A stretch of 64,000 bases of DNA from Bradyrhizobium sp. CCBAU 051011 (GTDB taxonomy: Bacteria; Pseudomonadota; Alphaproteobacteria; Rhizobiales; Xanthobacteraceae): NCBI RefSeq assembly GCF_009930815.1, contig NZ_CP022222.1, forward strand, positions 4,072,501 through 4,136,500, written 5' to 3'. Positions 17,529 through 27,154 of this stretch are shown one piece after another. Under the pieces are notes generated by a model. That model did not search any database and was not told the DNA's origin. It saw nothing but the letters and a program-made list of their open reading frames with translations. Numbering within the stretch: position 1 is the first letter of the stretch; each line of letters begins with the position of its first letter. The position numbers and the translations under genes are program-made.

Positions 17529-18689
17529 ATGAGCCGAGCATCCTCTCATGCCCTCAAGCACCCGCCGGTCACGCCGCCCTCCGAGCCGGCGGGTGCGACA
17601 CCTTTTTCTGAGCTTGCGGTCGGCATCGAACGCCAGCGGCGGCGCGGCCGCGGCGCGCAGTCGAACCAGAGCGGCCGATTTGAGGCCGAGGCGCGGGTTG
17701 CCTTCGACGATGGCTGGCAGAGCCTCGACGATCTGCCGCCATTCAAGACGACGGTGTCGATCGATACCTCGCGCAAGGTCATTACCCGCAACGACTCGCC
17801 CGACATCGGCTTCGATCGCTCGATCAATCCCTATCGCGGCTGTGAGCATGGCTGTGTCTATTGCTTCGCGCGGCCGACCCACGCCTTTCTCGGCCTTTCG
17901 CCCGGGCTCGATTTCGAATCCAAACTGCTCGCCAAGCCCGACGCGCCGGAGCTGCTCGAAAAGGAGTTGGCCGCATCAGGCTACGAGCCGCGCATGATCG
18001 CGATCGGCACCAATACCGATCCGTATCAGCCGATCGAGCGCGAGCACAAAATCATGCGCGGCATTCTCGAAGTGCTGGATCGCGCCGGCCATCCCGTCGG
18101 CATCGTCACCAAATCGGCGCTGGTAACGCGCGACATCGACATTCTGCAGCGGATGGCAAAGCGCAACCTGGCCAAGGTCGCGATTTCAGTGACCACGCTC
18201 GATCCCAAGCTCGCCCGCACCATGGAGCCGCGCGCCTCAACGCCGCCGAAGCGGCTGGAGGCGCTGCGGCAATTGTCGGAGGCCGGAATCCCCGCGACCG
18301 TGATGGTCGCTCCCGTCATCCCCGCGCTGAACGATTCCGAGATCGAGCGCATTCTCGATGCCGCGGCCCATGCCAGCGTCAAGGAAGCAAGCTACGTGCT
18401 GCTGCGGCTGCCGCTGGAGGTGCGCGACCTGTTTCGCGAATGGCTGATGGCGAACTATCCCGACCGCTACCGCCACGTCTTCACCCTGATCCGCGACATG
18501 CGCGGCGGGCGCGATTACGATTCGCAATGGGGAACGCGGATGAAGGGAACAGGCCCGATGGCCTGGATGATCGGACGCCGCTTCGAAATCGCCTGCGAGA
18601 AGCTCGGCCTCAACAAGCGGCGCTCCAAACTGACGACCGATCATTTCGTCAAACCGAAGCGCAGCGGGCAGCAACTGAGTTTGTTCTGA
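17529..18689 (+). CDS. PA0069-family radical SAM protein
   Basis: The 386-aa protein has the radical SAM cluster motif C105-x3-C109-x2-C112 (CEHGCVYC) and the PYRGCEHGC context typical of PA0069/Rv2578c-type proteins, which resemble spore photoproduct lyase. The first 70 residues are basic and variable. The extreme C-terminus reads QQLSLF, an exact match to the beta-clamp binding pentapeptide QL[S/D]LF. Reaction unknown in the family; the clamp motif and SPL-like fold suggest DNA-related chemistry, which is inference. Confidence 0.88.
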   Translation: MSRASSHALKHPPVTPPSEPAGATPFSELAVGIERQRRRGRGAQSNQSGRFEAEARVAFDDGWQSLDDLPPFKTTVSIDTSRKVITRNDSPDIGFDRSINPYRGCEHGCVYCFARPTHAFLGLSPGLDFESKLLAKPDAPELLEKELAASGYEPRMIAIGTNTDPYQPIEREHKIMRGILEVLDRAGHPVGIVTKSALVTRDIDILQRMAKRNLAKVAISVTTLDPKLARTMEPRASTPPKRLEALRQLSEAGIPATVMVAPVIPALNDSEIERILDAAAHASVKEASYVLLRLPLEVRDLFREWLMANYPDRYRHVFTLIRDMRGGRDYDSQWGTRMKGTGPMAWMIGRRFEIACEKLGLNKRRSKLTTDHFVKPKRSGQQLSLF

Positions 18690-18697
18690 GAACCGGC

Positions 18698-18829
18698 CTT
18701 GCGAGCGCAAGTGACTTGTCCGCCGTAGCTCGAAGAGTGAAGGCGGAAGCAATCCTCGCCATGGAACAATGGATTGCTTCGTCGCTTACGCCTTGCGCAA
18801 ACGCTTCGCGTTTGTCGCAGGCAATGACG
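18698..18829. repeat. Intergenic repeat, family C copy 1 with a second motif
   Basis: Contains GAAGCAATCC and GGATTGCTTCGTCGC arms and ends GGCAATGACG. The left part holds GTCCGCCGTAGCTCGAAGAG facing GAAGGCGGA, a further inverted pair. Related copies are at 40301-40420 and around the IS element at 55039. Confidence 0.7.
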
Positions 18830-18841
18830 TTGGAGAGTAAG

Positions 18842-19297
18842 ATGAGCGGAAAATCCCCGAAACCCGTCCCCCGGTTCACAGTCATCACGCTCGGCGTAAC
18901 GGACATGCGCGCCAGCATCGCCTTTTATGAAGCGCTCGGCTTTGCCCGAAAAATGAGCGAAACCGGCGAGGCGGTCGCTTTCTTCGACACCGGCGGCACT
19001 GTCATCGCGCTTTTCCCGTGGGATCAACTGGCGCGCGACGCCACGCTGCCGGACCAGCCGCGGTCGAAAACCTTTCGCGGAACGACGCTCGCCTGGAATT
19101 GCGGCTCCGCCGAGGAGGTCGACGCAGCGCTGGATTTCGCAATTGCCTGCGGCGCATCGCTATTGAAGCCTGCGCACAAGACCGAATATGGCGGTTACTC
19201 CGGCTATTTCGGCGACCCCGACAACCACGCCTGGGAAGTCGTGGTCGCGCCCGGCATCGAGGTCGGCGACGACCGGCGGGTTCATCTGCCTGATTAA
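18842..19297 (+). CDS. VOC-family (glyoxalase/dioxygenase-fold) protein
   Basis: The 151-aa protein has paired beta-alpha-beta modules of the vicinal oxygen chelate fold: FTVITLGVTDMRASIAFYEA at the start and YSGYFGDPDNHAWEVVVAPG at the end, with a Glu near the end as a likely metal ligand. No specific function can be assigned. GGAGAGTAAG precedes the ATG at 18842, which favours this start over 18827. It sits directly after a family C repeat and 12 bp before a GNAT gene, probably co-transcribed with it. Confidence 0.8.
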   Translation: MSGKSPKPVPRFTVITLGVTDMRASIAFYEALGFARKMSETGEAVAFFDTGGTVIALFPWDQLARDATLPDQPRSKTFRGTTLAWNCGSAEEVDAALDFAIACGASLLKPAHKTEYGGYSGYFGDPDNHAWEVVVAPGIEVGDDRRVHLPD

Positions 19298-19309
19298 ACC
19301 GGTGGTGTT

Positions 19310-19933
19310 ATGGCGGCGCCGCTTCTCTCTGGCGGCGAATTGCCGTATTGCGGCTCGATGGACCGGAAGCCCACGCCAGCATCGGAGAAGCAGCCGCTCG
19401 TCATTTTGACGACGCCGCGTCTCGTTCTGCGCGCTGCGGCCGACGAGGATATATCGATTCTGCAGAATCTTATCCTTGGCGACAGCGACGTGATGCGCTT
19501 TGCATTTTCCGGAGCGCCGATGGCAGAGGACGCCGCCGAAGACTTCATCCGGAGATCATTCACCTTCGGCGGAAGCCTCACGGGGATTGCGGTTCTGACC
19601 GAAAAGCCCACCCTCGAAGTTATCGGCTTTGCCGGCTTGTCGCCATGTGACGCGCTGGGAGCCGACGATTTTGAGATCGGGTTTGTCCTTGCGCGCCGGG
19701 CGTGGGGGAGGGGGATAGCCACCGAAATCGGCGAGGCGCAGCTCGCTTTCGGGTTCGAGCAACTCAAATGCGGCAGATTGCTCGGGCTTGTCGATCCGCG
19801 AAATGCACCGTCCATTCACGCGCTCCAGAAGCTCGGAATGTGCTATCTGGAGACGATAGCCGACCCCAAGCGCGGAAGCCGGAGCGTTTATGTGATTGAG
19901 GTTGGGGAATGGCGGCGGCGGCGCGCTGAATAA
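19310..19933 (+). CDS. GNAT-family acetyltransferase (RimJ/RimL type)
   Basis: The 207-aa protein has the RimJ-like layout: [19 protein letters not shown], then [20 protein letters not shown] with the acetyl-CoA-binding R-x-x-x-G-x-G/A loop, and [15 protein letters not shown] near the end. RimJ/L-like enzymes acetylate ribosomal proteins or small amines; the acceptor here is unknown. An alternative start lies at 19358. It follows the VOC gene closely. Confidence 0.8.
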   Translation: MAAPLLSGGELPYCGSMDRKPTPASEKQPLVILTTPRLVLRAAADEDISILQNLILGDSDVMRFAFSGAPMAEDAAEDFIRRSFTFGGSLTGIAVLTEKPTLEVIGFAGLSPCDALGADDFEIGFVLARRAWGRGIATEIGEAQLAFGFEQLKCGRLLGLVDPRNAPSIHALQKLGMCYLETIADPKRGSRSVYVIEVGEWRRRRAE

Positions 19934-19992
19934 CGGGTATTGTGCACGGTTCCCGGTTGCGCGCGGGCGCACGCTTTCGCAGGATCCCGGCC

Positions 19993-20766
19993 ATGATTCG
20001 GGACAAGTCCGCCAAGAAAACTGACAAGAAAGCCGGCAAGGAACAGGCCGAGCTCCCCAAGGGCGTGATCGCGGTCGCGCCGCCGAGCTTTCGCCGGGAG
20101 CGGGCACTGATCAAGCGCGGGGTCTGGCCGGTCGCCGGCTGCGACGAGGCCGGACGCGGGCCGCTGGCGGGCCCGGTGGTGGCCGCCGCCGTCATCCTCG
20201 ATCCCAAGCGAATCCCCAAAGGCATCGACGATTCCAAGCGGCTGACGGCGGAGCGCCGCGAGGAGCTGTTCGAGGAGATCTGCGCGACCTCGTCCTTCGC
20301 GGTTGCCTTCGCTTCGCCGGCGCGGATCGATCGCGACAATATCCTGCGCGCCTCGCTCTGGGCGCTGGCGCGCTCCGTGCGCGCGTTGCCGGAACTGCCG
20401 AAGCACGTATTCGTCGATGGCCGCGACAAGATCGATGCGCCCTGCGACTGTGACGCCGTGATCGGCGGCGACGGCATCGTGATGTCGATCGCAGCCGCCT
20501 CGATCATCGCCAAGGTGACGCGCGACCGCCTGATGAGCGCCTTGGCGCTGGATTGCCCGGGCTACGGCTTCGAGACCCACAAGGGCTACGCCGTGCCGGA
20601 GCATCGCGAGGCGCTGGACCGGCTCGGTCCGAGCATCCATCACCGCCGCTTTTTCGCCCCGGTCATTGCCGCGCGGCAGAAGCATTTTCCGGAGACGGTC
20701 GAAGTCGAGCCCGATCTTTTCACGGTGGATGGGGAGATCGCTTCCGATATCTCCATCACGATCTAA
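19993..20766 (+). CDS. rnhB: Ribonuclease HII
   Basis: The 257-aa protein carries the RNase HII signature [20 protein letters not shown], with the acidic pair D-E, and the further acidic residue in [10 protein letters not shown], plus the [15 protein letters not shown] and [10 protein letters not shown] motifs. It cleaves the RNA strand of RNA-DNA hybrids and single embedded ribonucleotides. The N-terminus has a Lys-rich extension ([14 protein letters not shown]) before the domain. The ATG at 19993 is preferred to a GTG at 19942. Confidence 0.95.
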   Translation: MIRDKSAKKTDKKAGKEQAELPKGVIAVAPPSFRRERALIKRGVWPVAGCDEAGRGPLAGPVVAAAVILDPKRIPKGIDDSKRLTAERREELFEEICATSSFAVAFASPARIDRDNILRASLWALARSVRALPELPKHVFVDGRDKIDAPCDCDAVIGGDGIVMSIAAASIIAKVTRDRLMSALALDCPGYGFETHKGYAVPEHREALDRLGPSIHHRRFFAPVIAARQKHFPETVEVEPDLFTVDGEIASDISITI

Positions 20767-20847
20767 GATCGGTTGCTTCGGCGCGTCCTGCGCTCTATCA
20801 AATGTCTTGGGGGACAGGGCCGCCAGGCCCGGGCATTCGGACGTTTC

Positions 20848-22356
20848 ATGCGTTTCACCTCGCTCGTTGTCGAACTGATCCGCGCCCGGCCGCGGCTGGT
20901 GGTCTTGCTCGTGGTGCTGGTCCAGGCCGGACTCTGGTTGTTCCTGCCGATGCTGCTCTATCGCAGCCCGCCGGGCGACCTCGCGACTGTGCTGGCCTTC
21001 GGCCGGGAATATCAGGTCGGAACCTCGCTCGGTCCGCCGCTGGCGTTCTGGCTCGCCGACATCGCCTTTCGCGCCGCCGGCAACAGCATGTTCGGCGTCT
21101 ATCTCCTGGCGCAGGTCTGCGCGGTCGTCACTTTCTGGATCTACTATCAACTGGCGCGCGCGATTGTCGGCGGGCAGCAGGCGGTGCTCGCGGTGCTGCT
21201 GTCGATGACGGTCGTGGCCTTCAGCTCGCCCGGCGTCGAATTCGGACCCATGGTGCTGGCGCGTCCGCTATGGGCGCTGCTGCTCCTCCATTCCTGGCAA
21301 TTGATCGGCCAGAACCGGCGCAACGCCTGGTTCGCCTGGTCGATCGAGGCCGGGCTGTTGCTGCTGACGACGCCGGCGGCGCTCGGATTGTTGCTGCTGC
21401 TCGCCGGATTTGCCGTGGCCACGGAGCGGAGGCGGCGCGTCTTGATGTCGCTCGATCCACTCTATGCGCTGCTCGTGATCGCCGTCCTGGTCTTGCCCTA
21501 TCTGATCTGGCTGATCCGCGCCGATGCGCTCGCGATGCCGCCATGGCCGGCGTTCTCCGACCTTGGCGCGCGCGCGATGCAATGGGGCTGGCTGCTCGTC
21601 GGCCTGGTGCTGGCGATGTCCGCCATCGTGATGCTGGCGCTCCTCAACTCCGGCTGGTTCGCCCGTCACGCCGAGGATGCGCCAATCATCTACCGGCCGC
21701 CGGTCGATCCGCTGGCGCGCGACTTCGTCTATTTCTTCGCATTGGCGCCCGCGCTGCTTGGAAGCCTGATTGCGGGTATCTTCAACCTCGATCATGTGGT
21801 GGGCGGGGCCGGCGTCGCCCTGTTGATGTCGGGGCTGGCCGTGATCGTGGCGACCGGCGATCTGCTTCATCTGCGGCGCCAGCGCCTGTTGCGAACGGTA
21901 TGGGCAGCGGCCGTTATCGCACCGGCCGTGGCGACGATTGCGACGAGCCTGTTCCTGCCCTGGACCGGGGACAACGAAGTGCCGACCGCGCTGCCGGCGA
22001 AGGCGATCGCGAGTTTCTTCGGCGACAACTTTGAGCGTCGAACCAACCAGCGGCTGCGCGCGGTGGCCGGCGATCCGCAACTGGCGAGCTTCATCGCCAT
22101 GAACCGCGGACGTCCGCATCTGTTGCTCGATGCCACGCCGGAAAAAACCCCGTGGCTGTCGGTTGCGAAATTCAACGAAACCGGCGGCGTCGTGGTCTGG
22201 CGCGCTTCCGACACCTCAGGCGCGCCGCCGCCCGATATCGCCCAACGCTTTCCCGGCCTGGTGCCCGAAGTGCCGCGCGTCTTCGAGTGGATGGTGAACG
22301 GTCGTCAGCCCTTGCTGCGGGTCGGCTGGGCGATCGTGCGGCCGAAGACGCCGTAG
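20848..22356 (+). CDS. GT39-like membrane glycosyltransferase
   Basis: The 502-aa protein has about ten hydrophobic segments (for example LVVLLVVLVQAGLWLFLPML and GLLLLTTPAALGLLLLLAGF) and a first periplasmic loop LYRSPPGDLATVLAFGREYQ, where the acidic residue matches the dolichyl-/undecaprenyl-phosphate-sugar glycosyltransferase pattern (ArnT/PMT superfamily). The soluble C-terminus follows the last helix. Such enzymes transfer sugars from a lipid carrier to lipid A or proteins. The start at 20848 is an ATG; a TTG at 20773 would add 25 residues. Confidence 0.8.
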   Translation: MRFTSLVVELIRARPRLVVLLVVLVQAGLWLFLPMLLYRSPPGDLATVLAFGREYQVGTSLGPPLAFWLADIAFRAAGNSMFGVYLLAQVCAVVTFWIYYQLARAIVGGQQAVLAVLLSMTVVAFSSPGVEFGPMVLARPLWALLLLHSWQLIGQNRRNAWFAWSIEAGLLLLTTPAALGLLLLLAGFAVATERRRRVLMSLDPLYALLVIAVLVLPYLIWLIRADALAMPPWPAFSDLGARAMQWGWLLVGLVLAMSAIVMLALLNSGWFARHAEDAPIIYRPPVDPLARDFVYFFALAPALLGSLIAGIFNLDHVVGGAGVALLMSGLAVIVATGDLLHLRRQRLLRTVWAAAVIAPAVATIATSLFLPWTGDNEVPTALPAKAIASFFGDNFERRTNQRLRAVAGDPQLASFIAMNRGRPHLLLDATPEKTPWLSVAKFNETGGVVVWRASDTSGAPPPDIAQRFPGLVPEVPRVFEWMVNGRQPLLRVGWAIVRPKTP

Positions 22357-22373
22357 CGTCTCTGCGGTGACAA

Positions 22374-22456
22374 GGGTGGGCACAGCGAAGCGTGCCCACC
22401 ATCACGGCACCGATGGGAGCGGGGGCACGGCGCGTTCGCGCCTTTGCCTACCCTAC
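22374..22456. repeat. Intergenic repeat, family B copy 2
   Basis: Begins GGGTGGGCACAGCGAAGCG and ends GCCTACCCTAC, with GTGCCCACCAT facing a degenerate GGGGGCACGG arm. Lies between convergent GT39 and uracil-DNA glycosylase genes. Confidence 0.8.
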
Positions 22457-22468
22457 GAAGCTACGAAG

Positions 22469-23296
22469 CTACGAAGCCTCCAACACCTTCGCGATCGCGC
22501 GCAGGTCCTGCCACGACATTCGCTTGTAGGACGGCGAACGCAGCAGATACGCCGGGTGGAACGTCGCCATGGCGCGGATGGTGCGGGTGCCGGTGTCGTA
22601 ATCGAACCATTTTCCGCGGGTTCTCATGATGCCCTCGCGGGTCGACAGCAGCGTCTGCGTCGAGGGATTGCCGAGCGTCACCAGCACGTCGGGATTCACC
22701 AGCTCGATCTGCCGCTGGACGAAGGGCAGGCAGATTTGGGTTTCCTGCGGCGTCGGCGTTCGGTTGCCCGGCGGCCGCCAGGGGATCACGTTGGCGATGT
22801 AGGCCTTGCTGCGGTCGAGACCGATCGCCGCGATCATCCGGTCGAGCAATTTTCCCGAGCGGCCGACGAAGGGCAGGCCCTCGATGTCCTCGTCGCGCCC
22901 GGGCGCCTCGCCGACGAACATGATCCGCGCCTTGGGATTGCCGTCGGCAAATACCAGCCGCGTCGCGGTGTTCCTCAGCGCGCAGCCTTCGAATTTTTCC
23001 AGGAGCGCGCGCAGCGCTTCCAGCGTCGGCGCGCTTCGTGCCGCTTCGCGGGCGGAAGCAATCGCGACTTCCGGAGCGGGCGCGATTTCGCTGCGCGGAA
23101 CAGCCGGCATCGCCGCCGGCATTTCCCGGACCGGAGGAGGTGGCGCAGTCTCACGCGCCACGACCGCGGGGGCGGGCGCATCCGCTTCGGCAAGGCGGTC
23201 GACCGGATCCTCCGCCAGCGTGCAATCGACCCCGGCCTCCAGATAAAAGGCCAGCAATTGCCTGACATTAGGTGCAGGTTCGGGGATGAAATCCAT
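22469..23296 (-). CDS. Family 4-like uracil-DNA glycosylase
   Basis: The 275-aa protein has an Ala/Pro-rich linker (residues about 35-90) before the UDG domain. The active-site motif is GEAPGRDEDIEGLPFVG and the later motif is FHPAYLLRSP, both typical of family 4/5. It excises uracil from DNA. Only three cysteines occur in the whole protein (C25, C105, C189), so the usual four-cysteine iron-sulfur cluster cannot be complete; the C-x-x-C position reads CALR. Start ATG at 23296. It is divergent from the ETF-QO gene. Confidence 0.88.
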   Translation of the reverse strand: MDFIPEPAPNVRQLLAFYLEAGVDCTLAEDPVDRLAEADAPAPAVVARETAPPPPVREMPAAMPAVPRSEIAPAPEVAIASAREAARSAPTLEALRALLEKFEGCALRNTATRLVFADGNPKARIMFVGEAPGRDEDIEGLPFVGRSGKLLDRMIAAIGLDRSKAYIANVIPWRPPGNRTPTPQETQICLPFVQRQIELVNPDVLVTLGNPSTQTLLSTREGIMRTRGKWFDYDTGTRTIRAMATFHPAYLLRSPSYKRMSWQDLRAIAKVLEAS

Positions 23297-23424
23297 TATG
23301 CCAATCTAGGATGGATCGGGCGGATGGGAAACCGCCTCACATTGCATTTCCATGGTTGTCCTCCCTCCAAAAATCGTAAACAAGGACGCCTTAGAGCCGT
23401 TCTCAATTGGGCTGAGATCAGATC

Positions 23425-25083
23425 ATGAGCGCAGAAGAACTCCCTCCCCGCGAATCCATGGAATTCGACGTCGTGATCGTCGGTGCCGGGCCGTCCGGCC
23501 TCGCCGCGGCGATCCGGCTGAAGCAGCTCAATGCGGACCTCAGCATCGTGGTGGTGGAGAAGGGTTCCGAGGTTGGCGCGCACATCCTGTCGGGCGCGGT
23601 GATCGATCCGGTGTCGCTCGACAAACTGATCCCGGATTGGCGTGAGGACGCCGATTGTCCGCTGAAGACGCAGGTCAAGGACGACCGCTTCTACTGGACC
23701 ACCGCGACCAGCGCGATCCGGCTGCCGAACTTCGCGATGCCGCCGCTGATGGACAATCATCACTGCTATATCGGCTCGCTCGGCGATGTCTGCCGCTGGC
23801 TGGGGCCGAAGGCGGAGGCGCTCGGCGTCGAAATCTATCCGGGCTTTGCTGCCGCCGAGGTACTTTATGACGACAAGGGCGCGGTGCGGGGTATCGCGAC
23901 CGGCGACATGGGCATCGCCAGGGATGGCAGCCTCAAGGATTCTTTCACGCGCGGCATGGAGCTGCTCGGCAAGTACACGCTGTTCGCTGAAGGCGCGCGC
24001 GGCAGCCTGAGCAAGCAATTGATCGCGAAATACTCGCTCGATGCCAACAGCGAGCCGTCGAAATTCGGCATCGGGCTCAAGGAAGTCTGGGAGATCGATC
24101 CCGCCAAACACCACAAGGGCCTGATCCAGCATTCGTTCGGCTGGCCGCTGAACAACAAGACCGGCGGCGGCTCGTTCCTCTACCATTACGACGACAACAA
24201 GGTGGCGGTAGGTTTCGTCGTGCATCTCAATTACGACGATCCGTATCTGTCGCCGTTCGACGAATTCCAGCGCTTCAAGACGCATCCCGCCATTCGCACC
24301 GTGTTCGAAGGCGGTAAGCGCATCTCCTATGGCGCGCGCGCCATCACCGAGGGCGGCTATCAGTCGGTGCCGCGCCTGAGTTTCCCGGGCGGCGCGCTGA
24401 TCGGCTGCGCGGCGGGTTTTGTGAATGTGCCGCGCATCAAGGGCGTGCACAACGCGATGGGCAGCGGCATGCTCGCGGCCGAACATGTCGCGGAAGCGCT
24501 CGGCGCGGGCCGCGCCAATGACGAACTGGTCAGTTACGAAAACGCTTGGCGTGATTCCGCCGTCGGCAAGGATTTGCACCGGGTACGCAACGTCAAGCCG
24601 CTGTGGTCGAAGTTTGGCACCATCATCGGCGTGGCGCTCGGCGGCTTCGACATGTGGTGCAACACGCTGGGCTTCTCACTGTTCGGAACCCAGTCGCACG
24701 CCAAGCCCGACCGCAAGACGCTGGATGCGGCGAAGGCGCACACCCCGATCGCCTACCCGAAGCCGGATGGCAAGCTGACCTTCGACAAACTGTCCTCGGT
24801 GTTCCTTTCCAACACCAACCACGAAGAGGACCAGCCGGTTCATCTCAAGGTCGCCGACATGAGCCTGCAGAAGACGTCGGAGCACGACGTCTATGCCGGT
24901 CCGTCGAACCGCTATTGCCCGGCCGGCGTCTATGAATGGGTCGAGGAGACCTCCGGTCCGCGCTTCCAGATCAACGCCCAGAACTGCGTCCACTGCAAAA
25001 CCTGCGACGTGAAAGACCCGAACGGCAATATCACCTGGGTTCCGCCGGAAGGCGGCGGCGGCCCCAACTACCAGGGCATGTAG
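23425..25083 (+). CDS. Electron transfer flavoprotein-ubiquinone oxidoreductase
   Basis: The 552-aa protein has an N-terminal FAD site (FDVVIVGAGPSGLAAAIRL), a central membrane-associated quinone-binding region (GSGMLAAEHVAEAL) and a C-terminal 4Fe-4S domain with CPAGVYEW and CVHCKTCDVKDP. It passes electrons from acyl-CoA and other dehydrogenases via ETF to ubiquinone. The length fits the family (about 550-600 aa). The ETF subunit genes are not in this window. It shares a 128-bp divergent space with the UDG gene. Confidence 0.95.
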   Translation: MSAEELPPRESMEFDVVIVGAGPSGLAAAIRLKQLNADLSIVVVEKGSEVGAHILSGAVIDPVSLDKLIPDWREDADCPLKTQVKDDRFYWTTATSAIRLPNFAMPPLMDNHHCYIGSLGDVCRWLGPKAEALGVEIYPGFAAAEVLYDDKGAVRGIATGDMGIARDGSLKDSFTRGMELLGKYTLFAEGARGSLSKQLIAKYSLDANSEPSKFGIGLKEVWEIDPAKHHKGLIQHSFGWPLNNKTGGGSFLYHYDDNKVAVGFVVHLNYDDPYLSPFDEFQRFKTHPAIRTVFEGGKRISYGARAITEGGYQSVPRLSFPGGALIGCAAGFVNVPRIKGVHNAMGSGMLAAEHVAEALGAGRANDELVSYENAWRDSAVGKDLHRVRNVKPLWSKFGTIIGVALGGFDMWCNTLGFSLFGTQSHAKPDRKTLDAAKAHTPIAYPKPDGKLTFDKLSSVFLSNTNHEEDQPVHLKVADMSLQKTSEHDVYAGPSNRYCPAGVYEWVEETSGPRFQINAQNCVHCKTCDVKDPNGNITWVPPEGGGGPNYQGM

Positions 25084-25348
25084 AGAGGCCGGATCAACCA
25101 CGATTGCGTGAGATGGAGGAGGGTGATACCGCCTCCAGCCACGATACCGCCACAGTAAGAGCGTTTCCGGGTTAGGCCGGCGAAATCGGAGCCCTAAGGG
25201 CCTCATCTGCCAATCGATTCGCCAGCCCGTATCCTTGCGGTTGAGGGCCAAACGCGGCATTGTCGCTGCCCGAGATGCCGCCGCTTGGGTTTGCATTCGA
25301 GACCGATCGTAACGATCCCGCCATCATCCTGGAGCTAGGCGAACCGTG

Positions 25349-27130
25349 ATGCTTTCCACCCGTATGAATCGTTGGACCATCGCCGCAATCACTTTCGCCG
25401 CACTGGCCGCACCGGCTGCGGTCTCGGCGCAGACGCCCGACCATCCGGCCGATAGCGCTGCGCAATTTCCCACCAAGGCCGACCTGAAATCGCTGACGAC
25501 GGCGGGCAGCTATCTCGCCGCGCGGCATGCCAGCGTCGAGCGCGACGCGGCCTCGGCTGCGGCCTTCTATCGCTCCGCGCTACGCACCGATCCGAAGAAT
25601 AACGAGCTCTTGGATCGCGCCTTCATTTCCTCGCTCGCCGATGGCGACATCGACGAAGCGGTTAAGCTTGCCGATCGCATCCTGACGATGGACAAGGCCA
25701 ACCGCGTCGCGCGGCTGGTGGTCGGCGTCCGCGACCTCAAGCAGAAGAAATATCCGGCCGCGCAGCTCAACATCAACCAGTCGATCCGCGGACCGATCAC
25801 GGACCTGGTGGCGACGTTGCTGTCGGGATGGGCGAGCTACGGCGCCGGCGACGCCAAGGCCGCGGTTGCCAGCATCGACAAGCTCACCGGCCCCGAATGG
25901 TATCCGATCTTCAAGGATCTCCACACCGGCATGATCATGGAGATCTCGGGCAAGGACAAGGAAGCCGGCACGCGGTTCGAGCGCGCCTACAAGCTCGACG
26001 ATTCGATGCTGCGCGTTTCCGATGCCTATGCGCGTTGGCTGTCGCGCAACAAGGATGGCGCGGCGGCGGCCGGCATCTACGAAGCCTTCGACAAGAAATT
26101 GCCGCGGCACCCGCTGGTGCAGGAAGGCCTGCGCGACACCCGGGCCGGCAAGAAACTGCCGCCGCTGGTGGATTCGGCGCAAGCCGGCGCGGCCGAGGCG
26201 CTCTACGGCATCGGCGCCACGCTGACCCGCCGCGGCGGCGAGGATCTGGCGCTGGTCTATCTGCAGCTCGCGCTCTACCTGCAGCCCAATCATCCACTGG
26301 CGCTGCTCTCGCTCGCCGATCTCTATGAATCGGTCAAGAAGCCGAAGATGGCGATCAAGGTCTACGAGCGCATGCCGGCCACTTCGCCGCTCAAGCGCAA
26401 CGCGCAGATCCAGCTTGCCACCAATCTCGACGCCGCCGACCGCAGCGACGAGGCGATCAAGATCCTGAAGGGCGTCACCGCAGAGGCTCCGAAGGACATC
26501 GAGGCGATCATGGCGCTCGGCAATATTGAGCGCGGCCGCAAGAAATTCAACGATTGCGCCAACACCTATTCGCTGGCGATCGACGCGCAGCCCGGCGTGA
26601 CCGACAAGAATACCTGGGTCACCTACTATTATCGCGGCATCTGCGAGGAGCGTTCCAAGCAGTGGAACAAGGCCGAGGCCGACATGCGCAAGGCGCTCGA
26701 ACTGCAGCCCGAGCAGCCGCATGTCCTGAACTATCTCGGCTATTCCTGGATCGACCAGGGCATCAATCTCGACGAAGGCATGAAGATGATCCGCCGCGCC
26801 GTCGATCAGCGCCCGGATGACGGCTACATCGTCGATTCGCTGGGCTGGGCGTTCTACCGGATCGGCAATTTCGAAGACGCGGTGAAGCATCTCGAGCGCG
26901 CGATCGATCTCAAGCCCGAGGATCCGACTATCAACGACCATCTCGGCGATGCCTATTGGCGCGTCGGCCGGACGCTGGAAGCGAAATTCCAGTGGGCCCA
27001 TGCCCGCGACCTCAAGCCCGAGGCGGAAGAGCTGCCGAAGATCGAAGCCAAGATTGCCAATGGCCTGCCCGAAGACACTTCTTCTGCGGCTTCTGCCGAC
27101 AAGAAGAAAGAAGACGGCAAGGGCGGCTGA
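25349..27130 (+). CDS. Exported TPR-repeat protein
   Basis: The 593-aa protein has a cleavable signal peptide (WTIAAITFAALAAPAAVSAQ, then a polar start) and at least eight tetratricopeptide repeats from about residue 50 to 560; clear ones are AEADMRKALELQPEQPHVLN, EGMKMIRRAVDQRPDDGYIV and DAVKHLERAIDLKPEDPTIN. It ends with a Lys/Asp/Ser-rich tail. TPR proteins of this alphaproteobacterial type probably act as scaffolds in the periplasm or outer membrane. ATG at 25349 was chosen over GTG at 25346. It precedes ispE by 24 bp and is probably co-transcribed with it. Confidence 0.85.
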   Translation: MLSTRMNRWTIAAITFAALAAPAAVSAQTPDHPADSAAQFPTKADLKSLTTAGSYLAARHASVERDAASAAAFYRSALRTDPKNNELLDRAFISSLADGDIDEAVKLADRILTMDKANRVARLVVGVRDLKQKKYPAAQLNINQSIRGPITDLVATLLSGWASYGAGDAKAAVASIDKLTGPEWYPIFKDLHTGMIMEISGKDKEAGTRFERAYKLDDSMLRVSDAYARWLSRNKDGAAAAGIYEAFDKKLPRHPLVQEGLRDTRAGKKLPPLVDSAQAGAAEALYGIGATLTRRGGEDLALVYLQLALYLQPNHPLALLSLADLYESVKKPKMAIKVYERMPATSPLKRNAQIQLATNLDAADRSDEAIKILKGVTAEAPKDIEAIMALGNIERGRKKFNDCANTYSLAIDAQPGVTDKNTWVTYYYRGICEERSKQWNKAEADMRKALELQPEQPHVLNYLGYSWIDQGINLDEGMKMIRRAVDQRPDDGYIVDSLGWAFYRIGNFEDAVKHLERAIDLKPEDPTINDHLGDAYWRVGRTLEAKFQWAHARDLKPEAEELPKIEAKIANGLPEDTSSAASADKKKEDGKGG

Positions 27131-27154
27131 CAAGAGTTTGGGGGCTGTTCGGCA

